Positions 1-5,470 of a DNA stretch of 8,982 bases are shown one piece after another. This stretch comes from Angelobacter sp036502105. GTDB taxonomy: Bacteria; Acidobacteriota; Terriglobia; Terriglobales; Acidobacteriaceae. The notes below the pieces were generated by a model that was given only the letters and a program-made list of their open reading frames with translations, was not told the origin of the DNA and did not search any database. Within the stretch, counting starts at the first letter, position 1; every line of letters begins with the position of its first letter. The DNA lies in contig DASXZE010000292.1 of the NCBI GenBank assembly GCA_036502105.1, positions 1 to 8,982 of the forward strand, written 5' to 3'. The position numbers and the translations under genes are program-made.

Positions 1-613
1 CTTCTTCGCGCAGCATGTAACTCATAGAGCGGCCCAGCGGCGCGAAGGCGGAGTATTTCAGCATCTGCAACTGGAATTTGCCGTCACGGTCAACGAAGTC
101 TGTGAAGGCAAAGAAGTCCAGCCAGTTGTCACACTCTTCGTTAAACGATCCCAGCAGGCGCTTGTTCTCATACGCCTTGCGCTCCAGCATTTTCTGCGCT
201 TCCACTTTGCCGGTGGTGCCAAAGTGGTCGATCAGCAAAGCGCACATCTGCCAGCCATGGCGCATCTCTTCAATCATTACTCGCGTCAGTGACGAGCGGT
301 CATAGTCCGTGGGCGCGGTCTCAAACAGGTTGCGCTGCTGCTCCACGCTGGCAAACTCCGTATCGCCCTGGTAGACGATGAGGTTCATCAGCGCGTCACG
401 CATGTTCTGCGTGGGCATCTGGCGCACATTCTCCCACTTGCGCCCGCCCTTGTAATAGCCAAAGGAAATTTCTTCCGTTTCAATGGCGCCGTACAGCGTG
501 TCAAACTTAAAGCCGCGGATGGCATCGTTGTTCACGCCAATTTCTTCGCGCCATTCCTTGAACAGGCCTTCCCAGTCACTGAACGTTCCGATTTTATGAA
601 TTCTTCCCGGCAT
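1..613 (-). CDS. BoxB/PaaA-type diiron aromatic-CoA oxygenase (N-terminal 204 residues; cut by window edge)
   Basis: A likely non-haem diiron oxygenase that epoxidises an aromatic acyl-CoA ring (benzoyl-CoA in BoxB, phenylacetyl-CoA in PaaA). The frame is open from ATG 613-611 to base 1. An AGGAG at 623-619, five bases from the ATG, supports the start. Visible signatures: QGDTE at residues 82-86, SVEQQR at 89-94, IEEMRH at 114-119 (E116xxH119 metal pair), GSFNEE at 155-160, DRDGKFQL at 175-182, and the last visible residues Glu203-Glu204, where BoxB has its second EExHH-like metal motif. These blocks occur in the same order and nearly the same spacing as in BoxB as I recall it; the 30-residue gap between the first two glutamate ligands is kept. 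The N-terminus is shorter than in classical BoxB, so this may be a distinct subfamily. It starts 42 bases after the thioesterase stop, probably in one operon. The substrate is not determined. Confidence 0.8.
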   Translation of the reverse strand, partial: MPGRIHKIGTFSDWEGLFKEWREEIGVNNDAIRGFKFDTLYGAIETEEISFGYYKGGRKWENVRQMPTQNMRDALMNLIVYQGDTEFASVEQQRNLFETAPTDYDRSSLTRVMIEEMRHGWQMCALLIDHFGTTGKVEAQKMLERKAYENKRLLGSFNEECDNWLDFFAFTDFVDRDGKFQLQMLKYSAFAPLGRSMSYMLREE

Positions 614-655
614 GATAACTCCTAATCTTGCGTTGAAATTTGCCTGCGTCTTGCG

Positions 656-1114
656 CTAGCGATATCCCATTTCAGGGTCAAACTTGATTTTGCTTTTTAC
701 AAACGTTCCGCTGCCGCGCGCGATCTCTTCATTCTTGTCGTTGTATAAAACCGCTTCCGCCAGATATGACGAGCCGCCGCCCCGCACTACTTTCCCGACG
801 GAGCGAATCACTCCCGCCGTTACTGGTGCGTGAAAATACAGATTGAAATTGCTGGTAAGAACAAAGTCTTCTTCTACGAGCGAGCTCACTGCAAAGAAAG
901 CCGCGTCGTCCAGGCTTTTGAAATACACCGAGCCATGCACGGCCCCGGCGGCATGAAAAAATCGGCTGTCCACCGTTACCTTGATCTCAGCCGTTCCCTT
1001 GCCAATTTGGATTGACGGCTTAAAGAACGCATTGATCGGCGCTGCCAGATACATGCGCTCCAGCTTGCGATAGTGCTCTTCACCGATCGTCGAGATGGCA
1101 GCTTGTGAACTCAT
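656..1114 (-). CDS. PaaI-like hotdog-fold acyl-CoA thioesterase
   Basis: A 152-residue single-domain hotdog thioesterase, the usual length for the PaaI/YiiD-like family. Such enzymes hydrolyse acyl-CoA or aryl-CoA thioesters in the cytoplasm. The core signature is AVHGSVYFKSLDDAAFFA at residues 58-75, where His60-Gly61 opens the long hotdog helix and Asp69/Asp70 is the expected catalytic acid. A second conserved strand, FNLYFHAP, is at 90-97. The open frame extends upstream to a TTG at 1174, but that adds a Lys/Arg-rich stretch foreign to the family, so I chose ATG 1114-1112; ATG 1159 is also possible. No strong Shine-Dalgarno is visible for any of these starts. It lies between the aldehyde dehydrogenase and the BoxB-like gene. 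In phenylacetate clusters, PaaI-type enzymes release CoA from trapped intermediates, and the same role is inferred here. Confidence 0.82.
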   Translation of the reverse strand: MSSQAAISTIGEEHYRKLERMYLAAPINAFFKPSIQIGKGTAEIKVTVDSRFFHAAGAVHGSVYFKSLDDAAFFAVSSLVEEDFVLTSNFNLYFHAPVTAGVIRSVGKVVRGGGSSYLAEAVLYNDKNEEIARGSGTFVKSKIKFDPEMGYR

Positions 1115-1193
1115 GGTTACTAAGACTTGTGTCTTTTTCTTTCTTCTCGCTGTCCGCATAGCATGGTTGAGCAAAGTTGCTTGTCCAACCGGA

Positions 1194-1227
1194 TTTACTA
1201 ATGGCTAAGGGCCAATGGCCAAAAGCC
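1194..1227. repeat. Short GGCTAA/GGCCAA-type intergenic repeat, copy 1
   Basis: This stretch in the 118-base gap between the dehydrogenase stop and the thioesterase start is built from near-repeats of an eight- to nine-base unit (ACTAATGGC, TAAGGGCC, AATGGCC, AAAAGCC). The same composition recurs at 2703-2737, 8525-8546 and 8774-8806, always outside or at the very edge of genes. Function unknown. Confidence 0.55.
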
Positions 1228-1232
1228 GCTTC

Positions 1233-2699
1233 TCACAAATTCATCCAAACGCTTTTCAACTCTGTGTAATGCTCAACCGCGTGCATGCCCAGTTCGCGGC
1301 CAAAGCCGGATTGTTTGAATCCGCCAAAGGGCAGCGCGGCATCCATCACGCCGTAAGTGTTGATCCAGACCGTACCGGCTTTCAAGCGGCGCGACATCTG
1401 ATGCGCCTTCTTCAAGTCATTGGTCCAGACAGCAGCGGCCAGGCCATAAATATTTTTGTTGGCCAGTTCGGCAACCTGATCAATATCGTCAAACGTGAGC
1501 GTAGCCAGGACGGGGCCAAAAATTTCTTCCTGGGCAATCTTCATGTCATTGTTTACGCCGCCGAAGATCGTGGGCTCAATAAAGTATCCGCTGTCGCCAT
1601 TGACCTGTGCGCGTTTGCCACCAGCCAGCAACTGCGCACCCTCGCTCTTGCCGGCTTCAATGTAGCCCAGCACGGTCTGCATCTGCTTTTCACTAACTAC
1701 AGCACCGAGCCGCGTTTTGGGATCCATGGGATCACCCAGCTTTATTTTCTTGGATGACTCCACCAGCTTGGTCATGAACTCGTCTTCGGCTTTTTTCTCG
1801 ATGAACAAACGCGAGCCGGCGCAGCAGACTTCGCCCTTGCCATAAAAGATGCCGTTGAGCGCGCCTTTCACAGCGGAATCCATGGGTGAATCAGCAAAGA
1901 CGATATTGGGCGACTTGCCGCCCAGTTCCAGCGTTACGCGCTTCAGTGTGTCGGCCGAGCTGCGCATGATCTCTTTGCCCACAGAGGTCGAACCGGTAAA
2001 TGCAACCTTATCGACATTCGGATGTTTCACCAGCGCAGCGCCTGTCTCCGGGCCGCCAGTAATAATGTTCAGAACTCCGGCAGGCAGTCCGGCTTCAAGA
2101 GCCAGCTCTCCGAAACGCAGAGCTGTGAGCGGCGTTTGCTCAGCGGGCTTCAAGATAACGGTGTTGCCACAAGCCAGCGCCGGTCCCAGCTTCCAGCTGG
2201 CCAGCAGTAGCGGAAAGTTCCAGGCAACAATCGCTCCAACAACTCCAACAGGCTCACGCAGCGTATAAGTGAAGGCATTGCTGAAGCTGTTCACGGTCTC
2301 GCCGTGAATCTTGGTGGCCCAGCCGGCGTAATAGCGGAACACGTCAGCCACCATCGGCATGTCAACGTAGCGCGACTCAAAGATCGGCTTGCCGTTGTTG
2401 AGTGTTTCCAGTTCGGCCAGCTCTTCAATGTTTTTGTCGATCAAGTCGGCAATGCGCCAAAGAATTTTGCCACGCTCACTGGCGGACATCTTGCGCCATG
2501 GGCCAGCCATGTCATCAAAGGCTTTGCGCGCTGCGGCAACAGCCTCATTCACGCCGCTCACGCCGCCTTCGGCAATCTGGGTGAGTATTTCACCGGTTGC
2601 GGGATTGAAAGTGTCAAAGGACTTGCCGCTGCCTTCAGACCATTTGCCGTCGATGAGTAATTTGCCGGGGACAACTTTTGCTTTGGTTGCTGCGATCAT
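1233..2699 (-). CDS. NAD(P)-dependent aldehyde dehydrogenase (ALDH superfamily)
   Basis: A full-length 488-residue soluble aldehyde dehydrogenase that oxidises an aldehyde to the acid. The cofactor-binding and catalytic blocks are intact: AWNFPL at 159-164 (Asn161, oxyanion), KPAEQTP at 184-190, FTGSTSVG at 234-241 (nucleotide loop), LELGGKSP at 257-264 (general base Glu258), GEVCCAGSR at 289-297 (catalytic Cys292), and EEIFGPV at 391-397. The C-terminal PFGGFKQSGFGRE at 457-469 is typical of the betaine/phenylacetaldehyde-type ALDH group. It starts at ATG 2699-2697 (MIAATK). The leader is the AT-rich repeat at 2703-2737, and no clear Shine-Dalgarno is seen. In box/paa pathways an aldehyde dehydrogenase oxidises the ring-opened CoA-aldehyde; an equivalent role here is inferred from context. 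Unlike PaaZ, it has no fused hydratase domain. Substrate unknown. Confidence 0.93.
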   Translation of the reverse strand: MIAATKAKVVPGKLLIDGKWSEGSGKSFDTFNPATGEILTQIAEGGVSGVNEAVAAARKAFDDMAGPWRKMSASERGKILWRIADLIDKNIEELAELETLNNGKPIFESRYVDMPMVADVFRYYAGWATKIHGETVNSFSNAFTYTLREPVGVVGAIVAWNFPLLLASWKLGPALACGNTVILKPAEQTPLTALRFGELALEAGLPAGVLNIITGGPETGAALVKHPNVDKVAFTGSTSVGKEIMRSSADTLKRVTLELGGKSPNIVFADSPMDSAVKGALNGIFYGKGEVCCAGSRLFIEKKAEDEFMTKLVESSKKIKLGDPMDPKTRLGAVVSEKQMQTVLGYIEAGKSEGAQLLAGGKRAQVNGDSGYFIEPTIFGGVNNDMKIAQEEIFGPVLATLTFDDIDQVAELANKNIYGLAAAVWTNDLKKAHQMSRRLKAGTVWINTYGVMDAALPFGGFKQSGFGRELGMHAVEHYTELKSVWMNL

Positions 2700-2702
2700 T
2701 TT

Positions 2703-2737
2703 TTAGCCTTTAGCTATTAGCCCTTGGCCATTAGCTT
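2703..2737. repeat. Short GGCTAA/GGCCAA-type intergenic repeat, copy 2
   Basis: It starts three bases upstream of the dehydrogenase ATG and forms its whole near leader. Read on the minus strand it shows GCTAATGGCCAAGGGC, then CTAATAGC, CTAAAGGC and TAAA. It is similar to copy 1 on the other side of the same gene but in the opposite orientation, so the dehydrogenase gene is bracketed by the two. It could be coincidence, since this repeat type is scattered through the window. Confidence 0.55.
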
Positions 2738-2804
2738 GATTTTTTTGGCGCAGGCACTTTTATCTGCGTGAACTTTCCACCTAATTCAATTGTTTTAGCT
2801 GAGA

Positions 2805-2933
2805 GGGTGGAGCAGGGCTTTAGCCCTGCGGAAAACTTTGATTTTTGCTGGCTTTAGCCGCTGAGGTATACCGCAGTGGCTAAAGCCAATCTTGGGTCAA
2901 TGAATGACGCAGGCCTAAAGGCCTGCTCCACCC
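2805..2933. repeat. 129-bp nested inverted-repeat element (REP/BIME-like) with three hairpins
   Basis: The outer arms are a perfect 12-bp inverted repeat, GGGTGGAGCAGG (2805-2816) and CCTGCTCCACCC (2922-2933). Inside are three hairpins: GCAGGGC-TTTA-GCCCTGC at 2812-2829; TGGCTTTAGCC (2849-2859) with GGCTAAAGCCA (2878-2888), holding the palindrome GGTATACC at 2865-2872 in its loop; and GCAGGCC-TAAA-GGCCTGC at 2909-2926. The two flanking hairpins are mirror images. The element starts 8 bases after the enoyl-CoA hydratase stop and lies before the dehydrogenase gene, so in the minus-strand mRNA it could end, stabilise or attenuate the transcript. No transposase is present; a non-autonomous element or REP family is possible. 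Confidence 0.85.
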
Positions 2934-2941
2934 AGTTAAAG

Positions 2942-3751
2942 CTACTTCGCCTTGAACGTCGCTGGACGCTTCTCTACATAAGCTGCCAGTCCTTCTTTGG
3001 CGTCTTCACTGGCGAACAAACGCTGTTGCAGTTCGCGCTCCACGGCCAGTGCTGACTCCATGGGAATTTCCCATCCGGTCTGCACGGCTCGCTTGATGTT
3101 GCCAACGGCTTTTGCGGCCTTGTTCGGAGGAGTGAACTGGCGGGCATATTCCATGATGTTTTCCATGAAATTGTCGCGTTCATAAATGTCGTTCACGATA
3201 CCCATCTCTTTGGCTTCTTCAACCGTGAAGGTATTGCCGGTAACCATTAATTCAATGGCTTTGCTTTTGCCGACCATGCGGCTCAGGCGCTGCGTTCCGC
3301 CGGTACCGGGCAGCACGCCCAGGTTGATTTCCGGCAAGCCGATCTTGCCCGCGTCACGGCGTGCAATGCGGATGTCGGCTGCCATGGCGATTTCCAGTCC
3401 GCCACCCACGCAGTGGCCGTTGATGGCCGCAATCACCAGCTTGGGTGTGTGCTCCAGGCGCAGCAGCATTTCATTGGCATGCAGGCAGAAATAATATTTA
3501 AAAGTTGGATCGACGCTGGAAAGCATCTTGATGTTGGCGCCGGCGGAGAAAAATTTGTCTCCCGCTCCGGTCAACAGCAGCACGTACACATCGTTGTCCA
3601 TGCGCGCTTTCAGGATGCTCTCGTCGAGCTGCCGGTTCATTTCATAGGTATAAGTATTTGCCGGCGGATCGCTCAATTCAATGATCGCCACGCCGCCTTC
3701 AACGCGGTAGTTTACCAGGGTCTTGTTTTCCGTTGCAGTGATTGTAGCCAT
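2942..3751 (-). CDS. Enoyl-CoA hydratase/isomerase (crotonase superfamily)
   Basis: A complete 269-residue crotonase-fold protein, the usual length for a short-chain enoyl-CoA hydratase; it adds water across the 2,3 double bond of enoyl-CoA thioesters. The oxyanion-hole segment SAGANIKML is at residues 69-77 and INGHCVGGGLE at 110-120. Both catalytic glutamates are present: Glu120 in GGGLEIAMAADIRIA and Glu141 in GLPEINLGVLPGTGGTQRL. Having both argues for a hydratase rather than a PaaG-like isomerase. It is far too short to be the BoxC ring-opening enzyme (about 550 residues). ATG 3751-3749 is preceded by AAGGAG at 3766-3761 with a nine-base spacer. It follows the TetR gene by 73 bases on the same strand and is probably co-transcribed with it. 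The exact acyl substrate is not visible. Confidence 0.93.
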   Translation of the reverse strand: MATITATENKTLVNYRVEGGVAIIELSDPPANTYTYEMNRQLDESILKARMDNDVYVLLLTGAGDKFFSAGANIKMLSSVDPTFKYYFCLHANEMLLRLEHTPKLVIAAINGHCVGGGLEIAMAADIRIARRDAGKIGLPEINLGVLPGTGGTQRLSRMVGKSKAIELMVTGNTFTVEEAKEMGIVNDIYERDNFMENIMEYARQFTPPNKAAKAVGNIKRAVQTGWEIPMESALAVERELQQRLFASEDAKEGLAAYVEKRPATFKAK

Positions 3752-3775
3752 GGTTCAAAGCTCCTTATGGATTTC

Positions 3776-3803
3776 AGAATCTTTAGTTGAGAATCTCTAG
3801 TTG
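3776..3803. repeat. Two-copy 14-bp tandem repeat upstream of the hydratase gene
   Basis: AGAATCTTTAGTTG (3776-3789) is followed directly by AGAATCTCTAGTTG (3790-3803), with one mismatch. It lies between the TetR stop and the hydratase Shine-Dalgarno. It may be a direct-repeat protein-binding site or a small duplication; nothing else supports either reading. Confidence 0.6.
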
Positions 3804-3824
3804 CTTAATCTTTTGCGCCGATGG

Positions 3825-4538
3825 TCAGGCGTTTGCCTTGGGAATTTTTCGTTTCGTTTTGCCGGGATGCAGCACGCCGCACAAAAACAAATTGCTCATC
3901 TCTTCCGCCAGTTCGTGGGCATTCAGGTCAACACGCGGGTTGTGCCAGGTGTAAATCCAGTTGATCATGCCAAAGAGTCCCAGCACGGCAATGCGTCCGG
4001 AAAATTGTAGTCCTTTTTCGCGCCGCAGATCTTCCAGCAGTTCCAGGCAGATGCGGTAGTACTCACGCTTGATGGCCCGTATTTCCGCGCCGCGGCCGTT
4101 CTTGAGCGTCTCATCTTCATGCGTGAGGACTTTCATAGCGTCTTTGTTGGCCAGAAAATATTCCAAATGATTTTCGATGAAGACGCGCACCCGCTGCTCC
4201 GCACCTCTGGTGTTCTTTAGCCGTTCTTCGGCGCGCTCAATAATGGTCCGGAAGCTGTGCTTCTGGATCAGGTAAAGCAGCTCTTCCTTGGAATCAAAGT
4301 AGTGATAGAGGCCAGCCAGAGACATGCCGGCGGCGCGGGAAAGATCACGCATGGAAGCGCCGGCATAACCTTTTTCACAGAAGATACGCGCGGCGTGACG
4401 AAGCACTTTGGCCAGCCGGCGATCAAAGCGGGAATCAACGATTTCTTCGGTGGACTTCGTGGTCGATATGCCAGAACGGATCTTGCGTCCGCCAAGAGGC
4501 GCGCCGGTCAATCGTGCTTCAACAGTGCTGAGTGCCAT
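3825..4538 (-). CDS. TetR-family regulator of acyl-CoA metabolism (FadR/KstR2/PaaR-like)
   Basis: A 237-residue TetR-family repressor. The N-terminal DNA-binding domain covers about residues 40-90: the helix-turn-helix GASMRDLSRAAGMSLAGLYHYF runs from about 60 to 81, followed by DSKEELL. The C-terminal ligand domain has GMINWIYTWHNP at 190-201, close to the pattern I recall in KstR2, FadR and PaaR-type regulators that sense acyl-CoA or aryl-CoA thioesters. The frame stays open to a TTG at 4601, but that TTG is the first triplet of the -35 box, and the operator would then be coding. I therefore chose ATG 4538-4536. The N-terminal arm before the HTH is still longer than usual, so a later TTG start (at about residue 10) is possible. 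A promoter and palindrome just upstream predict autoregulation and probably control of the genes that follow. The ligand is inferred to be the pathway's aromatic acyl-CoA. Confidence 0.88.
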   Translation of the reverse strand: MALSTVEARLTGAPLGGRKIRSGISTTKSTEEIVDSRFDRRLAKVLRHAARIFCEKGYAGASMRDLSRAAGMSLAGLYHYFDSKEELLYLIQKHSFRTIIERAEERLKNTRGAEQRVRVFIENHLEYFLANKDAMKVLTHEDETLKNGRGAEIRAIKREYYRICLELLEDLRREKGLQFSGRIAVLGLFGMINWIYTWHNPRVDLNAHELAEEMSNLFLCGVLHPGKTKRKIPKANA

Positions 4539-4545
4539 CAGTAGG

Positions 4546-4567
4546 TTACCGAACGTTCGTTCGGTAA
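4546..4567. promoter_or_regulatory. Palindromic TetR operator, PaaR-like
   Basis: A 22-bp inverted repeat with arms TTACCGAAC (4546-4554) and GTTCGGTAA (4559-4567), symmetric except for the central pair. Its core CGAACGTTCGTTCG fits CNAACGNNCGTTNG, the motif I recall for Thermus PaaR. It overlaps the expected transcription start of the regulator gene and lies 8 bases upstream of its ATG, the position for an autorepressing operator. No second copy was seen in the window. Confidence 0.85.
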
Positions 4568-4571
4568 ATCT

Positions 4572-4601
4572 ATTATGCAGCAGGGGTGGCGTGGCAGTCA
4601 A
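4572..4601 (-). promoter_or_regulatory. Sigma70-type promoter of the TetR gene and likely of the operon
   Basis: Read on the minus strand there is TTGACT at 4601-4596, an 18-base spacer, and CATAAT at 4577-4572. Each hexamer differs from consensus by one base. Transcription should start near 4564-4566, inside the operator, about 25 bases before the chosen ATG. Confidence 0.75.
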
Positions 4602-4757
4602 TTTTGTGAAAATACCAATAAGTTTTCAACAAGCACAAGGTCCCGCACTCCTATTCGGTCGCTGAAGAAAGCGCGCCCTCATTACGGAGTTCGGGATGAC
4701 GCTCATGGTTAGAGAGGGCTTATACTGAAGGGATCAAGAACAAGGAAGCACCAAATA

Positions 4758-5147
4758 ATGACGGAATCTTCTTCCACTAACGATCTGCTCACTAACGATC
4801 TGCTCACTAACGATCTGCTCACTAAAATTTACGCTGCGTTCAACCAACGGGACATTGATACTGTGCTGGCAAACATGGCTGCTGACGTTGATTGGCCCAA
4901 TGGCATGGAAGGCGGCAGAGTCCACGGGCATGAAGCAGTCCGCCAATACTGGTTGAGGCAATGGAGCCAGATTAATCCTCGCGTTGAGCCGCAAGGATTT
5001 CGCGCTGATCCCTCTGGCGGCACCATTGTGGATGTGCACCAGGTCATTCGCGATCTGGAGGGCAATGTTCTGATGGACAGAATGGTGGAACACGTTTATT
5101 TCATTCGCGACGGGCTCGTGCAATCCATGGAGATCCGCGAAAATTAA
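4758..5147 (+). CDS. SnoaL/NTF2-like small protein
   Basis: A 129-residue cone-shaped NTF2/SnoaL-type protein. Family members are small pocket proteins, either enzymes (cyclases, isomerases, hydrolases) or ligand binders; no specific role can be assigned. Signs of the fold: the first helix LLTKIYAAFNQRDIDTVLA (residues 20-38), AADVDWPNG (41-49), the GREA-like segment VHGHEAVRQYW (55-65), and C-terminal strands with VIRDLEGNVLMDRMVEHVYFIRDG. Residues 7-21 are three copies of TNDLL from a perfect 15-bp DNA repeat, which looks like a recent expansion of the first turn of helix 1. ATG 4758 is preceded by AAGGAAG at 4742-4748, a rather distant Shine-Dalgarno. A -10-like TATACT lies at 4721-4726 without a convincing -35. 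The gene is divergent from the TetR gene; whether the TetR operator also controls it is unknown. Confidence 0.82.
   Translation: MTESSSTNDLLTNDLLTNDLLTKIYAAFNQRDIDTVLANMAADVDWPNGMEGGRVHGHEAVRQYWLRQWSQINPRVEPQGFRADPSGGTIVDVHQVIRDLEGNVLMDRMVEHVYFIRDGLVQSMEIREN
4776..4825 (+). repeat. 15-bp in-frame tandem repeat (3.3 copies) in the SnoaL-like gene
   Basis: ACTAACGATCTGCTC is repeated exactly at 4776-4790, 4791-4805 and 4806-4820, then the first five bases recur at 4821-4825. The copies are identical, which points to recent slippage. Each unit adds five residues (TNDLL) without a frameshift, so copy-number change would alter only the N-terminal length. Confidence 0.95.
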
Positions 5148-5470
5148 TCCTCTCTTCATAAAACGCGATTCGTTTTAGCTGTAACTCCTATATCTTTTGC
5201 GCCCCGCGTCGCCACTATATAAACAAGCAAGCAGATCATATTTACTGACGGGCAACAGGCTATCCCTTCCGGGGCAGAGTAATCCTTGTATTTCTCCGTT
5301 TTTTCTATCTTGATTTAGGTCTTGCGCATTAGATTTTCTAATGTTGTTCCAGAGTACATGCAGAAGCTGTCTTACTAACCAGAGCCAAGATCAAATAATC
5401 GACGGGTGGACTGAGAAAAGCTCAGGTTTTCAAAAACAGCTTGGTCCCCAATCAGGAGAGATACAAGACA
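5148..5470. other. 323-base gene-free leader region before the lipoprotein gene
   Basis: No convincing gene is seen here. A TATATAAA stretch at 5216-5223 could serve as a -10 box but lacks a good -35. A small hairpin CATTAGA-TTT-TCTAATG is at 5327-5343. The lipoprotein Shine-Dalgarno AGGAGAG is at 5454-5460. A GC-rich block at 5247-5275 with GGGCAAC and CCGGGGCAGAG may be structured, but it matches no riboswitch that I recognise. Confidence 0.5.

Noticed and set aside
1115..1174. The upstream TTG start of the thioesterase.
   Set aside because: It adds 20 Lys/Arg-rich residues not seen in the family; ATG 1114 gives the normal length.
1215..1757. A 180-codon open frame on the plus strand opposite the aldehyde dehydrogenase.
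   Set aside because: It is antisense to a well-supported gene and has no recognisable domain or good ribosome binding site. Similar antisense frames across 1849-2706 and 2997-3790 were rejected for the same reason.
2805..2933. A CRISPR array or IS end in the nested repeat.
   Set aside because: There are no regularly spaced direct repeats with unique spacers and no transposase; the structure is inverted, not direct.
4539..4601. The 21-residue N-terminal extension of the TetR protein, from TTG 4601.
   Set aside because: The TTG is part of the -35 box and the extension would translate the -10 box and operator; ATG 4538 fits better.
4734..5159. A 141-codon minus-strand frame opposite the SnoaL-like gene, with SEQIV repeats.
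   Set aside because: The repeats are just the antisense reading of the 15-bp array; the plus-strand product has a recognisable fold.
5247..5275. A possible riboswitch (GGGCAAC and CCGGGGCAGAG blocks) before the lipoprotein.
   Set aside because: The order and spacing do not match the cyclic-di-GMP, cobalamin or TPP consensus that I know.
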